Assembly (NCBI GenBank): GCA_028287185.1
Contig: JAQBQD010000191.1
Coordinates: forward strand, 1 to 38,899
Origin: Gemmatimonadota bacterium
Lineage (GTDB): Bacteria; Gemmatimonadota; Gemmatimonadetes; Longimicrobiales; Longimicrobiaceae
Length of the DNA stretch: 38,899 nt
Reading direction: 5' to 3'
Each line of letters opens with the position of its first letter. The stretch's first letter is position 1. Under the pieces are notes generated by a model. It saw nothing but the letters and a program-made list of their open reading frames with translations, had not been told where the DNA came from and did no database searches. The translations under genes were made by a program, and so were the position numbers. Shown here piece by piece: positions 9,001 through 16,700 of this stretch.

Positions 9001-10595
9001 GCGCGGGCGGTGCGCTGCAGGGGGCGGCTGCCGCGCGCGGCAGCCTCGCGCAGCCGCGCCGCGCCCTCGCCCGCGTCGGCGCAGACCACGGCCAGGCGGT
9101 GCTCCAGCTCGCGCCGGCCGGTCTGCAGCGTGTACGCGGCGTCGGCCAGCTGCGGCGCCTCGGCCTCCAGGTGCACGGCCAGCCGCTCGGCCGAGGCCGC
9201 GAGCGCCGTGTCCGTGCGGGCGGAGAGCACCAGGAGCTGACGGGAGCGCGAGGGGCCCGCCGGAGCGCGGAGCAGCGCCTCCTCCAGCACCACGTGCGCG
9301 TTCGTGCCCCCGATGCCGAACGAGGAGACGCCCGCGCGCCGCGGCGCTCCGTTGCGCGTCCAGGGACGAAGCGCGGTGTTCACTTCCACGCGCCCGCCCA
9401 GCGCGGCCAGGCCGGGGTGCGGCGTCTGGCAGTGGAGCGAGGGCGGGATCTCGCCGTGCTCCAGCGCGAGCACGGTCTTGACGAGGCCGGCGATTCCCGC
9501 GGCCGCGTCCAGGTGTCCCACGTTGGGCTTCACCGAGCCGATGGCGCAGGGGTGCGCGCCCGCGTCCTTGCGCGAGAGCGCCTGGCCGATGGCCTGGAGC
9601 TCGATGGCGTCGCCCAGCGGGGTGCCGGTCCCGTGCGTCTCCAGGTACTCCGCGGCCGCCGGGTCGAGCCCCGCCACCGTCCACGCCTCGGCGATCACCT
9701 GCGCCTGCCCGGCGGCGCTGGGGGCCGTGTATCCCACCTTCTGCGCGCCGTCGTTGTTGATCGCGCTGCCCCGGATCACCGCGTGCACGGTGTCGCCGTC
9801 GCGCAGCGCGTCGTCCAGGCGCCTGAGCGCCACCATCCCGGCGCCGTTTCCACGCACGGTGCCCTGCGCCCGCGCGTCGAAGGCGCGGCAGCGCCCGTCT
9901 GGCGAGCCGATGCCGTCCGGGGTGTACGGGTAGCCGCGGCGCAGCGGGAGCGAGATGGACACGCCGCCGGCCAGTGCCAGGTCGCACTCTCCGGCCAGCA
10001 GGCTCTGGCAGGCCAGGTGCACCGCCACCAGCGAGGTGGAGCAGGCGGTCTGCACGGCCAGGCTGGGCCCGCGCAGGTTCAGCCGGTAGCTGATCCCCGC
10101 CGCCAGGTGGTCCTTGTCGTTGGCGAGGACCGCGCGCAGGGTGCCCACGGCCCGCACCAGCTCCGGCCGCGCGGTGACGTGGCGCAGGTAGTCGTTGCCC
10201 CCCGACCCCGCGAACACGCCCACGGGGAAGTCGAGGCGCGCGGGGTCGTAGCCGGCATGCTCCAGCGCCGTCCACGCGCACTCCAGCATCACCCGGTGCT
10301 GGGGGTTCAGGATCTCCGCGTCGCGCGGGGTGAGCCCGAAGAGCGCCGCGTCCAGCTCGTCCGCGCCGGCGAGCTCGCCGAGCGCGGGGACGAAGTCGGG
10401 GTCGTCGAGCCACGCGGGGTCGGTGCCCGCGGCGTGCAGCTCGGCGCGCGTGAAGCGGGCGATGGACTCCACCCCGCTCCGCAGGTTGCGCCAGAAGGCC
10501 CGCACGCCGTCCGCGCCGGGAACGCGCACGGCCATGCCCACCACGGCGATCTCGTAGCCCGTCGCGGCGGCCGGTCCTGGAACGGGTTCTGGCAT
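1..10595 (-). CDS. Hybrid PKS-aminotransferase-NRPS with C-terminal thioesterase (3' end beyond window)
   Basis: Starts at ATG 10595 and stays open to the left edge: 3531 codons, stop outside, probably close because the thioesterase is nearly complete. Order: KS (TACSTS, Cys185; HGTGT; KPNVGH), AT (GHSLGE, Ser646; HAFH at 742-745, the malonyl-type motif), ACP (GFDSL, Ser980), class III aminotransferase (about 1132-1570; FDELITG; PLP lysine in YGKIVAGG, Lys1414), C (HHAAVDG at 1770), PCP (GGDS, Ser2134), C (HHLLLDG at 2330), A (TSGSTG near 2797; GKLDR near 3135), PCP (GGNS, Ser3192), TE (GWSFGG, Ser3319; GEHATL). There is no KR, DH or ER, so the beta-ketone should survive for transamination in cis, as in mycosubtilin/iturin synthetases. 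The first C is joined directly to a PCP without an A domain. The single A domain has the hand-derived code DVEELGVCTK; acids at 239 and 278 may suit a basic residue, weakly. It follows the four-module NRPS after a 199-bp gap and is likely co-transcribed with it. Confidence 0.93.
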   Translation of the reverse strand, partial: MPEPVPGPAAATGYEIAVVGMAVRVPGADGVRAFWRNLRSGVESIARFTRAELHAAGTDPAWLDDPDFVPALGELAGADELDAALFGLTPRDAEILNPQHRVMLECAWTALEHAGYDPARLDFPVGVFAGSGGNDYLRHVTARPELVRAVGTLRAVLANDKDHLAAGISYRLNLRGPSLAVQTACSTSLVAVHLACQSLLAGECDLALAGGVSISLPLRRGYPYTPDGIGSPDGRCRAFDARAQGTVRGNGAGMVALRRLDDALRDGDTVHAVIRGSAINNDGAQKVGYTAPSAAGQAQVIAEAWTVAGLDPAAAEYLETHGTGTPLGDAIELQAIGQALSRKDAGAHPCAIGSVKPNVGHLDAAAGIAGLVKTVLALEHGEIPPSLHCQTPHPGLAALGGRVEVNTALRPWTRNGAPRRAGVSSFGIGGTNAHVVLEEALLRAPAGPSRSRQLLVLSARTDTALAASAERLAVHLEAEAPQLADAAYTLQTGRRELEHRLAVVCADAGEGAARLREAAARGSRPLQRTARAVAFLFPGVGMHHVGMARGVYDAEPVFRAAVDECCERLRPVMGVDLRDLLYPTSTEGKEGGAGWDLRALLGRGSGTADPLADTRVAQPAVFVVEYALAVLWASWGVKPRALLGHSLGEYVAACVAGVLRLEDALCLVALRAERIAALPAGAMLAVPLGEAALREILPPELDVAAVNTSESCVASGPAADVDAFEARLAERGIASRRLVAGHAFHSRAMEPVAAELERLAAGFELRAPRVPFVSSVTGTWITDDEARSPAYWARHLCRTVRFADGVATLRREPGWALLEVGPGQTLGAWALQHPAAGGDDQAVVSSLRHPHHRVDDLAFLLEGLGGLWAAGVEVDWSAFSRGERRHRIPLPGYPFERKRYWIDAPAAAPALPAPEAEVRAGRLAPPATPAVRITDRVDAPAASRRDAVLGQLRQIAAELTGIDAARVDARVDLFQAGFDSLLLLQAINAIEKRMGVRLALIEVLEEMGTLDALAGHIDRVLPADATVHDPAAPAPAVHHPATPPAEAAAPAAEGALERIARQLDAISGRLARLEGSRPAPEPDGPPAAAAPATPDAAPRVQVPHVVPRSPRARIQPETFVPYQPANTDTGGMTAEQREYLGDFAARYVERTKGSRAHQARYHEALADSRVTARFRRAWKEIVYPIVGRRAAGSRVWDVDGNAYIDTGMSFGCNLFGHAPDFVTRALHEQIERGYGLGPQSEQAGRAAELVCALGGNERAAFCNSGTEAVMGAVRAARAYTGRTKVALFAGSYHGWSDLVLGRLFTAGGRREVRPVAPGVSPLPLGDVLMLDYDEPASLQLLAEHLHEIALVMVEPVQSRRPDVHPFAFLRELRRMTREAGVLLHFDELITGFRMGSGGAQAFFGIDADLVTYGKIVAGGLPMGVVAGKREPMSVLDGGAWQYGDDSYPAATRTLFAGAFFKHPLSMAVTVAVMEEIERRGQPMYDRLNARTTALVERMNAFFDAGGYPVAAAHSSSCFRFFFGPEVKFADLFNHHLILEGLHVIPETGTHFLSDAHSDEDLETVFRAVAASAVAMRSGGFLPGAPGSRPAHAMPVALATAAASNGASSDGGSSNGVSSDGVSLAGPSSNGGSADGIRRLPLTEGQRQLWIESQMGDDASRAYVESISVRLHGALDADALRRALQALVDRRDALRITLVPEGDAQLVHPVLPVKLPRTDFLGVPADEREAKVEAWRRERSQRPFDLARGPLVRFALAAIARDEHLLLWDMHHAAVDGWSTGVLWKELDALYTAETEGRPASLPRAPDHAAAVHAQVASVQNDEEAQAFWRAQFADGIPVLDLPADRPRGAARSYRGASIRRTLGAGLGRRLAEAGRAHGLSPYHTVLSAVALWLSRLTGQDDLVIGTPSAGQAAGGAAAELVGNALNTLPLRVRVDPSGTFAAHARRVRRSAVAALQHQHFSFPRLVQSLRPALDPSRPPLFAVLLNLDRGPASARLGTLRAEAETSSGGGARVELDLNLVEAGDELSLLCDYAADLFDAATVRGWLDALEQLLEQVAADPAIPLGSLDLPSAPPRRDGPVTRRALPAPGTPSPSGAYVAPRTETERVLAGIWAAALGRERVGVNEHFFELGGDSIRAIRVATAARRAGVEITPLRIFEHPTVAALAAALEPAAAPDTGDEHHASQADADAAAEGDPYPLTPLQEGLLFHALSGGGAQAYQVQTALLLEGALDAGAFRRAWEAVFERHPALRTAFQWEGLPRPMQHVERGVALPWTEEDWSALPAEAQEPLLERRLAEDSARGFVLDRAPLMRCALFRVGGEAHWFLWSVHHLLLDGWSTALVVEEVFTLYRAWSTGGSATLAPVRPWRAFVEWLEGQDTAAAEQHWRERLAGFIAPTPLAVDRHDGARAGEAGAERRVLDEGLSRRLEAAARRLRVTPGTVALGAWALLLSRYSGEDDVVFGTTVSGRPAGLDGVEEMVGMFINTLPMRVRVVAGTRLADWLGEVQREHARARAFEHASLAQVQGWSEVPAGTPLFESLFVFQNHPVGAGAVNGAGVRIARVRALDRDNYPLSLTVVPGRRLTLDLAYDAGRLDADTAGRVLEHLGRLLEQMADRGDPRLSDLSLASEGERRANEEEWRRAERPFPRDACIHHLIAARAAHAPNAPAVVHEEGVLTFAELDAAANRLAHHLRGLGVRPEARVAICVERGPDMAVAILATLKAGGAYVPLDPAYPAERLAWMLEDSGAAVLLTHAAAAGTPVVPGVAVVRLDADAPVIAAAPVEAPESGAGPENLAYVIYTSGSTGRPKGVALHHRALVCFATDMAARLGLAADDRFLQFASPGFDVVVEEIFPAWVAGAAVVFPRGGVLWPDALMEVLERQAVTTVELPTAYWHEWVHALVEEGRRLPASLRQVLVGGERILPERLAQWRGLGVPLVHVFGLTETACTSATLRLEAGDDGARWPNLPIGTPCGNVRLYVLDPCLHPAPAGVPGELSIGGEGVARAYLGRPALTAERFVPDPFSPAPGARAYRTGDRVRPLPDGNLEFIGRLDHQEKIRGFRVEPGEVEAALAALPGVREARVLVRRDPPGDPRLVAYVVGDADAEALRAALGGSLPAHMVPSAFVPLARLPLTTHGKLDRAALPAPGATGRHRRADLPRDYLEVRLIQLWEQVLGVEGIAATQGFFAVGGNSLLALRLFTRVNRALECDLPLSTLLSGATVRQMAAAIAEQRRAPAAPASVVALQPQGPLPPLFMVHASDRNVMGYVNLVRYLGTDQPAYGIRDVGEDAARPLARIAADHVAAMRAVQPQGPYHLLGWSFGGLVVFEMAVQLERAGQRAAFVGFMDAMSPELYRAWPWDRDTDLVMNLAGDIAARARRPFTLRAEELEGLEVDEQVRRAMAALEAEDAVPEGFDADALLEQCRLVRDRDRSFADYVPERFHGTLTLFRAEDANEQMRAFLDGYAPEERRTYAWCRHAAQVEVRPVPGEHATLGSEPHARELAREMQAALAASRERTAADAEPAEEPGEVPA
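5705..5790 (-). repeat. Short degenerate tandem repeat encoding an SSDG/SSNG linker
   Basis: Units resembling CCGTTCGACGA and CCGTCCGAGGAC alternate on the + strand inside the PKS-NRPS gene. On the coding strand they give a Ser-Ser-Asp/Asn-Gly-rich spacer of about 30 residues between the aminotransferase and the first condensation domain. It reads as a flexible interdomain linker, and the repeat could vary in copy number between strains (inference). Confidence 0.6.
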
Positions 10596-10794
10596 GTCCC
10601 GCATCCTTGGCTCCCAGGGTTCGGGTGGTGAGTGCCTGCCTGCCGCTGCCACGTCCCGGCTGCCGAATCCCTGCCGGAGCGGAGAAGCCGAGATCCCCGC
10701 GCCGACGCCGTCGTCCGACGCTTGCGTTTCGGCGCCATCTGCCCGCCCTGTCTCGGCGCGACCGGCCGGCGCCGTCGAGACGCGGCGGCTCACA

Positions 10795-13700
10795 TCAACG
10801 CCGCTTGCGTCCCCCCAGCCGCGCGAGCCCCGCCTGCCGCTCGGTGCCGCGCTCCACGCCCAGCTCCGCGCCCGCCGGGGCGTCCGCGCCCTGGAGCCGC
10901 GCGGCGATGGCGCGCACGGTCGGGTACTGGAAGAGCTCCACCAGGCTCAGCCCGCTCCCCAGGTCGCGCGCCAGGCGGGTCTGCATCCGCGCCATCAGCA
11001 GCGAATGGCCGCCCAGGTCGAAGAAGCTCTCCTCCACGCCCACGGCCGGAAGCTCCAGCAGCTCGCTCCAGAGGGCCGCCACGCGCGACTCCATCTCCGT
11101 CTCGGGCTCCAGGCGGTGGGCCGGTGCCGCCTCCGCCGGCGGGGGGAGCGCGCCGCGGTCCACCTTTCCGTTCGGGGTAAGGGGGAGCCGGTCGACCGCG
11201 ACGAAGGCGGCGGGGATCATGTACTCGGGCAGCCGCTCGCGCAGGTGCGCCCGGAGCGCCTCGGCCGGCACGCCGCCGGTGGCGTAGGCCACGATGCGGC
11301 GCCCTCCGCCCGCCTCGTCGCGGACCACCGCCACCGCGTCGCGCACCCGCGGGTGGGCACGCAGAGCCGTCTCGATCTCGCCCAGCTCGATGCGGAAGCC
11401 GCGCACCTTCACCTGGAAGTCGGTGCGTCCCAGGTACTCCAGCTCGCCGTCGGCCGTCCACCGCGCGCGGTCCATCGTGCGGTACATGCGCGACCCCGCG
11501 AGGCCGAACGGATCGGGGAGGAAGCGCTCGGCGGTGAGGTCGGGCCGCGCCGCGTACCCGCGCGCCAGGCCCACCCCGCCCAGGTACAGCTCGCCCGGCA
11601 CGCCGGCCGGGACGGGGGCCAGCGCCGCATCCAGCACGTAGGCGCGCCCGCCGGGAAGCGGCCGGCCGATCCGCACGCGCGCGGCGGCGGGCTCCACACG
11701 GCTGGCGGTGGAGTAGGTGGTGTCCTCGGTGGGGCCGTAGAGATTCCTCACGCGCAGAGCGGTGCCGCGCGCGTGGAGCCCCCGCGCCAGGTCGGCGGGA
11801 AGGGCCTCGCCGGCCAGGTTCAGCGTGCGCAATGCGGCGGGGATGCCGTCCGAGCGCAGCAGCTCGGCGGCGGCCGAGGGCACCATGAAGGCGGAGCGGA
11901 CGGGAGCTTCCGCGGCGGCCCGCGGCAGCTCCAGCGCGTTCTCCACCAGCACGAGCGTGCCGCCCCAGCACAGGGTGCCGAAGATCTCGGCGACCGACAC
12001 GTCGAAGCTCACGGAGGTCGATGCCAGCACCCCCGCGCGCTCGTCGTCGCTCATCTCCTCGCGCAGCCAGCGGAGCCGGGCCACCGTGGCGGCGTGGCGG
12101 ATCATCACCCCCTTCGGCCGCCCGGTGGAGCCGGAGGTGAAGATCACGTGCGACAGGTTCTCGGGCGCCGCGCCGTCCTCCGGCGCGCCCTCGGGGAGCG
12201 GCGCCAGCTCGCCGGCGAGGGCGTCGACGCACACCGGCTCCGTGCCGCCGGGGAGGCGGGGGGCGAGCACGGTGGAGGTCAGCACCAGGCGGACGCCGGC
12301 GTCCTGCGCCATCCACTCCAGCCGCTCGCGGGGATACGCCGGGTCGAGGGGGACGTACGCGCCCCCCGCCTTCAGCACCGCGAGCAGGGCCGCGATCAGG
12401 TCGGGATTGCGCTCCAGGCACACACCCACGCAGGTCTCGGCGCCCACGCCGAGCGCGCGCAGGTGGTGCGCCAGGCGGTTTGCGCGCGCATCGAGCTCCG
12501 CGTAGCTCACCCGCTGGCCGTGGAAGAGGACTGCGGCCGCGTGGGGCGTGCGTGCCGCCTGCGCCCCGAAGAGGTGGTGGACGCACGCGTCGACCGCCGG
12601 TGCCGCGGGCGGGTTCCACTCCTCCAGCACCCGGCGGCGCTCGGCGGGGTCCATCAGCTCCAGCCGCGAGAGCGGGACGTCCGGGTTCCCGGCCACCTGC
12701 TCCAGCACCCGCCGCAGGTGGCCGGCCATGCGGAGGATCGTGCTCCGCTCGAAGAGGTCGGTGGCGTACTCCAGCGCCAGCTCGAACCGGTCCGGCCCCA
12801 GCGCGAAGGTGGCCGAGAGGTCGAACTTGGTGACGGGCAGGTCGACCTCCAGCGTCTCCGTCGCGAGCCCCGGCAGCGAGGGCTCCTTTCCGCCCTGGCT
12901 CACGCGGAAGGCGACCTGGAAGAGGGGGGCGTGGCCCAGGCTGCGCTCCGGCTGCACCGCCTCGACCACCTTCTCGAAGGGGATCTCCTGGTGCTCGAAC
13001 GCCGCGAGCGTGGACGCGCGGACCCGGCGCAGCGCCTCGCGGAACGGCGGGTCGCCGGCAAGGTCGCCGCGCAGCACCACGGTGTTGACGAAGAAGCCGG
13101 CCAGCGCCTCCAGCTCCTTCCGCGTGCGCCCCGCCACGAGCGTGCCGACCAGCACGTCCGTGGTGCCGGCGTACCGGGCCAGGAGCAGCTCGAAGGCCGC
13201 CAGCAGCACCATGAACGCCGAGGCACGCTCGCCTCGTCCCACCTCGCGCAGCCGCCGGAGGAGCGCGGGCGGCAGCGGGATGCGCTCGGTCGCGCCGCGG
13301 AAGCTCTGCACCGCCGGGCGCGGATGGTCGGTGGGAAGCTCCAGCAGCGCCGGCGCCCCGGCCAGCCGCGCCCGCCAGAACGCCAGCTCCCGCTCCAGCA
13401 ACGCCCCGCTCAGCCGGTCGCGCTGCCAGGCCGCGTGGTCGGCGTACCGCACGGCGAGCGGGGGAAGCGCGGGCGCGCGGCCTTCGCGAAACGCGCCGTA
13501 CAGCTCGGCCAGATCCGCGCGCATCACGCGCAGGCTCCACCCGTCGGTGACGGCGTGGTGCATGCAGACGAGCAGCACGTGGTCGCGGGCGTCCACCCGC
13601 AGCAGCCGGGCGCGCAGGAGCGGCCCCGCCGCCAGATCGAACGGGCGCTGCGCCTCGGCGGCCATCCGGCGGCCGAGCTCCGCCTCGCGCGCGGCCCAAT

Positions 13701-16700
13701 CGCCGCCCGCGACCTCTTCCGCGGCCAGCGTGAGCCCGGCGAACGGCGCCACCACCTGCGCCGGCGCGCCGCCCACCTCGGGGAGGGCCGTCCGGAGCGC
13801 GGCGTGGCGGAGCACCAGCTCGCTCAGTGCACGCTCCAGCGCCGGAGCGTCCAGCTCGCCGCGAAGCCGCAGCGCCCAGGGCACGTTGTAGAAGGCACTC
13901 CCGGGCTGCAGGCGCTCCAGGAACCAGAGGCGCTCCTGCGCGAACGAGAGCGGGAAGGGTCCTCCCCCGGCACCCCCGGCCTCGTCGTGGCGAGCCTCCG
14001 CCGCCGGCCCGCGCCGCGCGTCCACGCGCTCCGCCAGCGCGGCCACCGTTGGGTGGTCGAACAGGTCGCGCAGCGGCAGCTCCACCCCCATCTCGTCCAG
14101 CACCCGCGACATCACCCGCGCGCCCAGCAGCGAGTGCCCGCCCAGCGCGAAGAAGTCGTCGTGCACGCCCACGCGCTCCATCTCCAGCAGCCCGGCCCAG
14201 ATCCCCGCCAGCTGCGCCTCGGTCGCGCTGAGCGGCGGCTGGTAGCCATCACCCTCGTCCGGTGGAGGAGGAACGAGCGCGCCCCGGTCCACCTTCCCGT
14301 CGCGGTTCCGCGGGAGCGCGTCCACGCGCACGAACGCGCCCGGCAGCATGTGCTCGGGCAGCGTCCTGCGCAACGCGGCGCGCACCCCCTCCACCCCGCC
14401 GCCGCCCACCAGGTACGCCACCAGCCGCGTGCCGCCGGGGCCCTCGCCCGGCACCACCACGCAGTCGCGCACGCCGGCCACGCGGCGCAGCGCCGCCTCC
14501 ACCTCGCCCGGCTCTACCCGGAAGCCGCCGGCCACCTTCACCTGCTCGTCCAGCCGCCCGCGGTACCGGAGCGTGCCGCCCACCCAGCATACGCGGTCGC
14601 CCGTGCGGTACATCCGCGCCCCAGGCACGCCGGCGAAGGGGTCGGGAACGAAGCGCGCCGCGGTGAGAGCCGCGTTGCCCGGGTAGCCCCGTGCCAGGCC
14701 GCGCCCGCCCAGGTACAGCTCCCCGGGCACGCCGGGCGACAGCAGCCCCTGCGCTTCGTCGAGCACGTACGCCCGCGTGCCGGCGACGGGCCGGCCGATG
14801 GTCTCGACTCCGCCCGCGGCCCGGTCCGCCCACGTGCCGTACGTGGGGGCCTCGGAGGACCCGTAGAGGTCGAGCACGCGCGCCACGCCGCGGGCGTGCA
14901 GCGCGTCCACCAGCTCTGCCCGCAGTGCCTCGCCGCTCAGGTTCACCGTCGTCACCCCCACGGGGATCTCGCCGCCCTCCAGCAGCGCGGCCGCGGCGGA
15001 CGGCAGGGTGCTCACCGTCCGCACCCGGTCCGCCGCGGCAAGGCGCGGCAGCTCCAGAACGTCGCGGGCCAGGATCACGCACCCGCCAGCCGTGAGCGGC
15101 ACGAAGAGCTCGGCGACCGAGACGTGGGAGCAGATGGAGGTGGATGCCAGCGAGCCCGCCAGCTCGGCGGCGGACCAGACGCCGGCTCCCCACGCCAGCA
15201 GCGCCACCGCGCTCGCGTGCTCCACGCCCACGCCCCTGGGCGCGCCGCCGGTGCCGCCGGAGGTGTGGACCAAGTACGCCAGGTTGCGCGGCGTCACGGC
15301 CACGACCGGGTCGTCGTCGGCTGCGGCGGCGACCCGGGCGCGGTCGGCGCCGTCCACGCACACCACCGCCGCGTCCGGCGCCGACACGAGCCCGCGCAGC
15401 GTCTGCTGCGTCACCAGCAGCCGCGCGCCGGCGCCACGGAGCATGGCCACCAGCCGCTCCGGGGGGGATGAAGGGTCCAGCGCCACGTACGCGCCCCCCG
15501 CCTTGAGCACGGCGAGGAGCGCGGCCACCAGCTCCGGCCCCCGCTCCAGGCAGACGCCCACGCGCGCCTCCGGCCCCACGCCGCGCGCCGCCAGGTGGTG
15601 CGCCAGGCGGTTGGCGCGCCGGTTCAGCTCGGCATACGTGACCGCCTCGCGCTCCCAGAGCAGCGCTTCCGCGTTCGGCGTGCGGGCGGCCTGCGCCTCG
15701 AACAAGTGGTGGATGCACGCCCCGGCCGGCACCGGCACGTCCACGTCCGCGGCCAGGTCGAGAACCGCGCGCCGCTCGTCGTCGCCGAGCAGATCCACCC
15801 GCGAGACACGGACGTCCGACTCGGCCACGCACTGCTCCACCACCCGCGCCAGGTGGTCCATCATCCGGCGCACCGTCGCGGGCTCGAAGAGGTCGGTGGC
15901 GTAGGCGGCGTACCCCCGCACGTCCTCGCCGTGCTCCGCGAGCGCAACCTCCAGGTCCCAGCGGGCGGTGGGGCGGTCCACCTCCATCCACTCCGCCCGC
16001 ACCCCCTCCAGCACCGGCGGGGCGGCCGCGCCCTCCGCCAGCGCGAAGCTCACCTGAAAGAGGGGAGCGTGATCCGGGCCCCGGGCGGGCTGCACCGCCT
16101 CCACCACCTTCTCGAAGGGCGTGTCCTGGTGCTCCCAGGCGCCCACCAGGGTCTCGCGCGTGCGGCGCAGCACCTCGCGGAAGCCGGGGTCGCCCGAAAG
16201 GTCGGCGCGCAGCGGCAGCGTGTTGGCGAAGAAGCCGACCAGCCCCTCCGTATCCGCCTGCGTCCGCCCGGCGACGGGTGTGCCGAGCACCAGGTCGGCG
16301 GTGCCGGCGTAGCGGGAAAGGAGCACCTGGAAGGCGGCGAGCAGCACCTGGAAGAGGGTCGTGCCCTCGGCGCGGGCCAGGGCGCGCGCCGCCCGGACGG
16401 CGCGGGCGGAAAGCACCACGGGCTCCCGCGCGCCGCGGAAGCTCTGCACCGCCGGGCGCGGGTGGTCGGCGGGAAGCTCCAGCAGCGGCGGGGCGGCGGC
16501 CAGCCGCTCGCGCCACCAAGCCAGGTCCCGCGCGAGCACCGCGCCGCCCAGCCGCTCCCGCTCGCGGGCCGCGTGCTCGCCGTACTGCAGCGGAAGCGGG
16601 GGAAGAGGCGAGGGCTGGCCGGCGCAGAACGCGGCGTAGAGTGTCCCCAACTCGCGGAACAGCACCTCCAGGCTCCACCCGTCGCTCACCGCGTGGTGCA

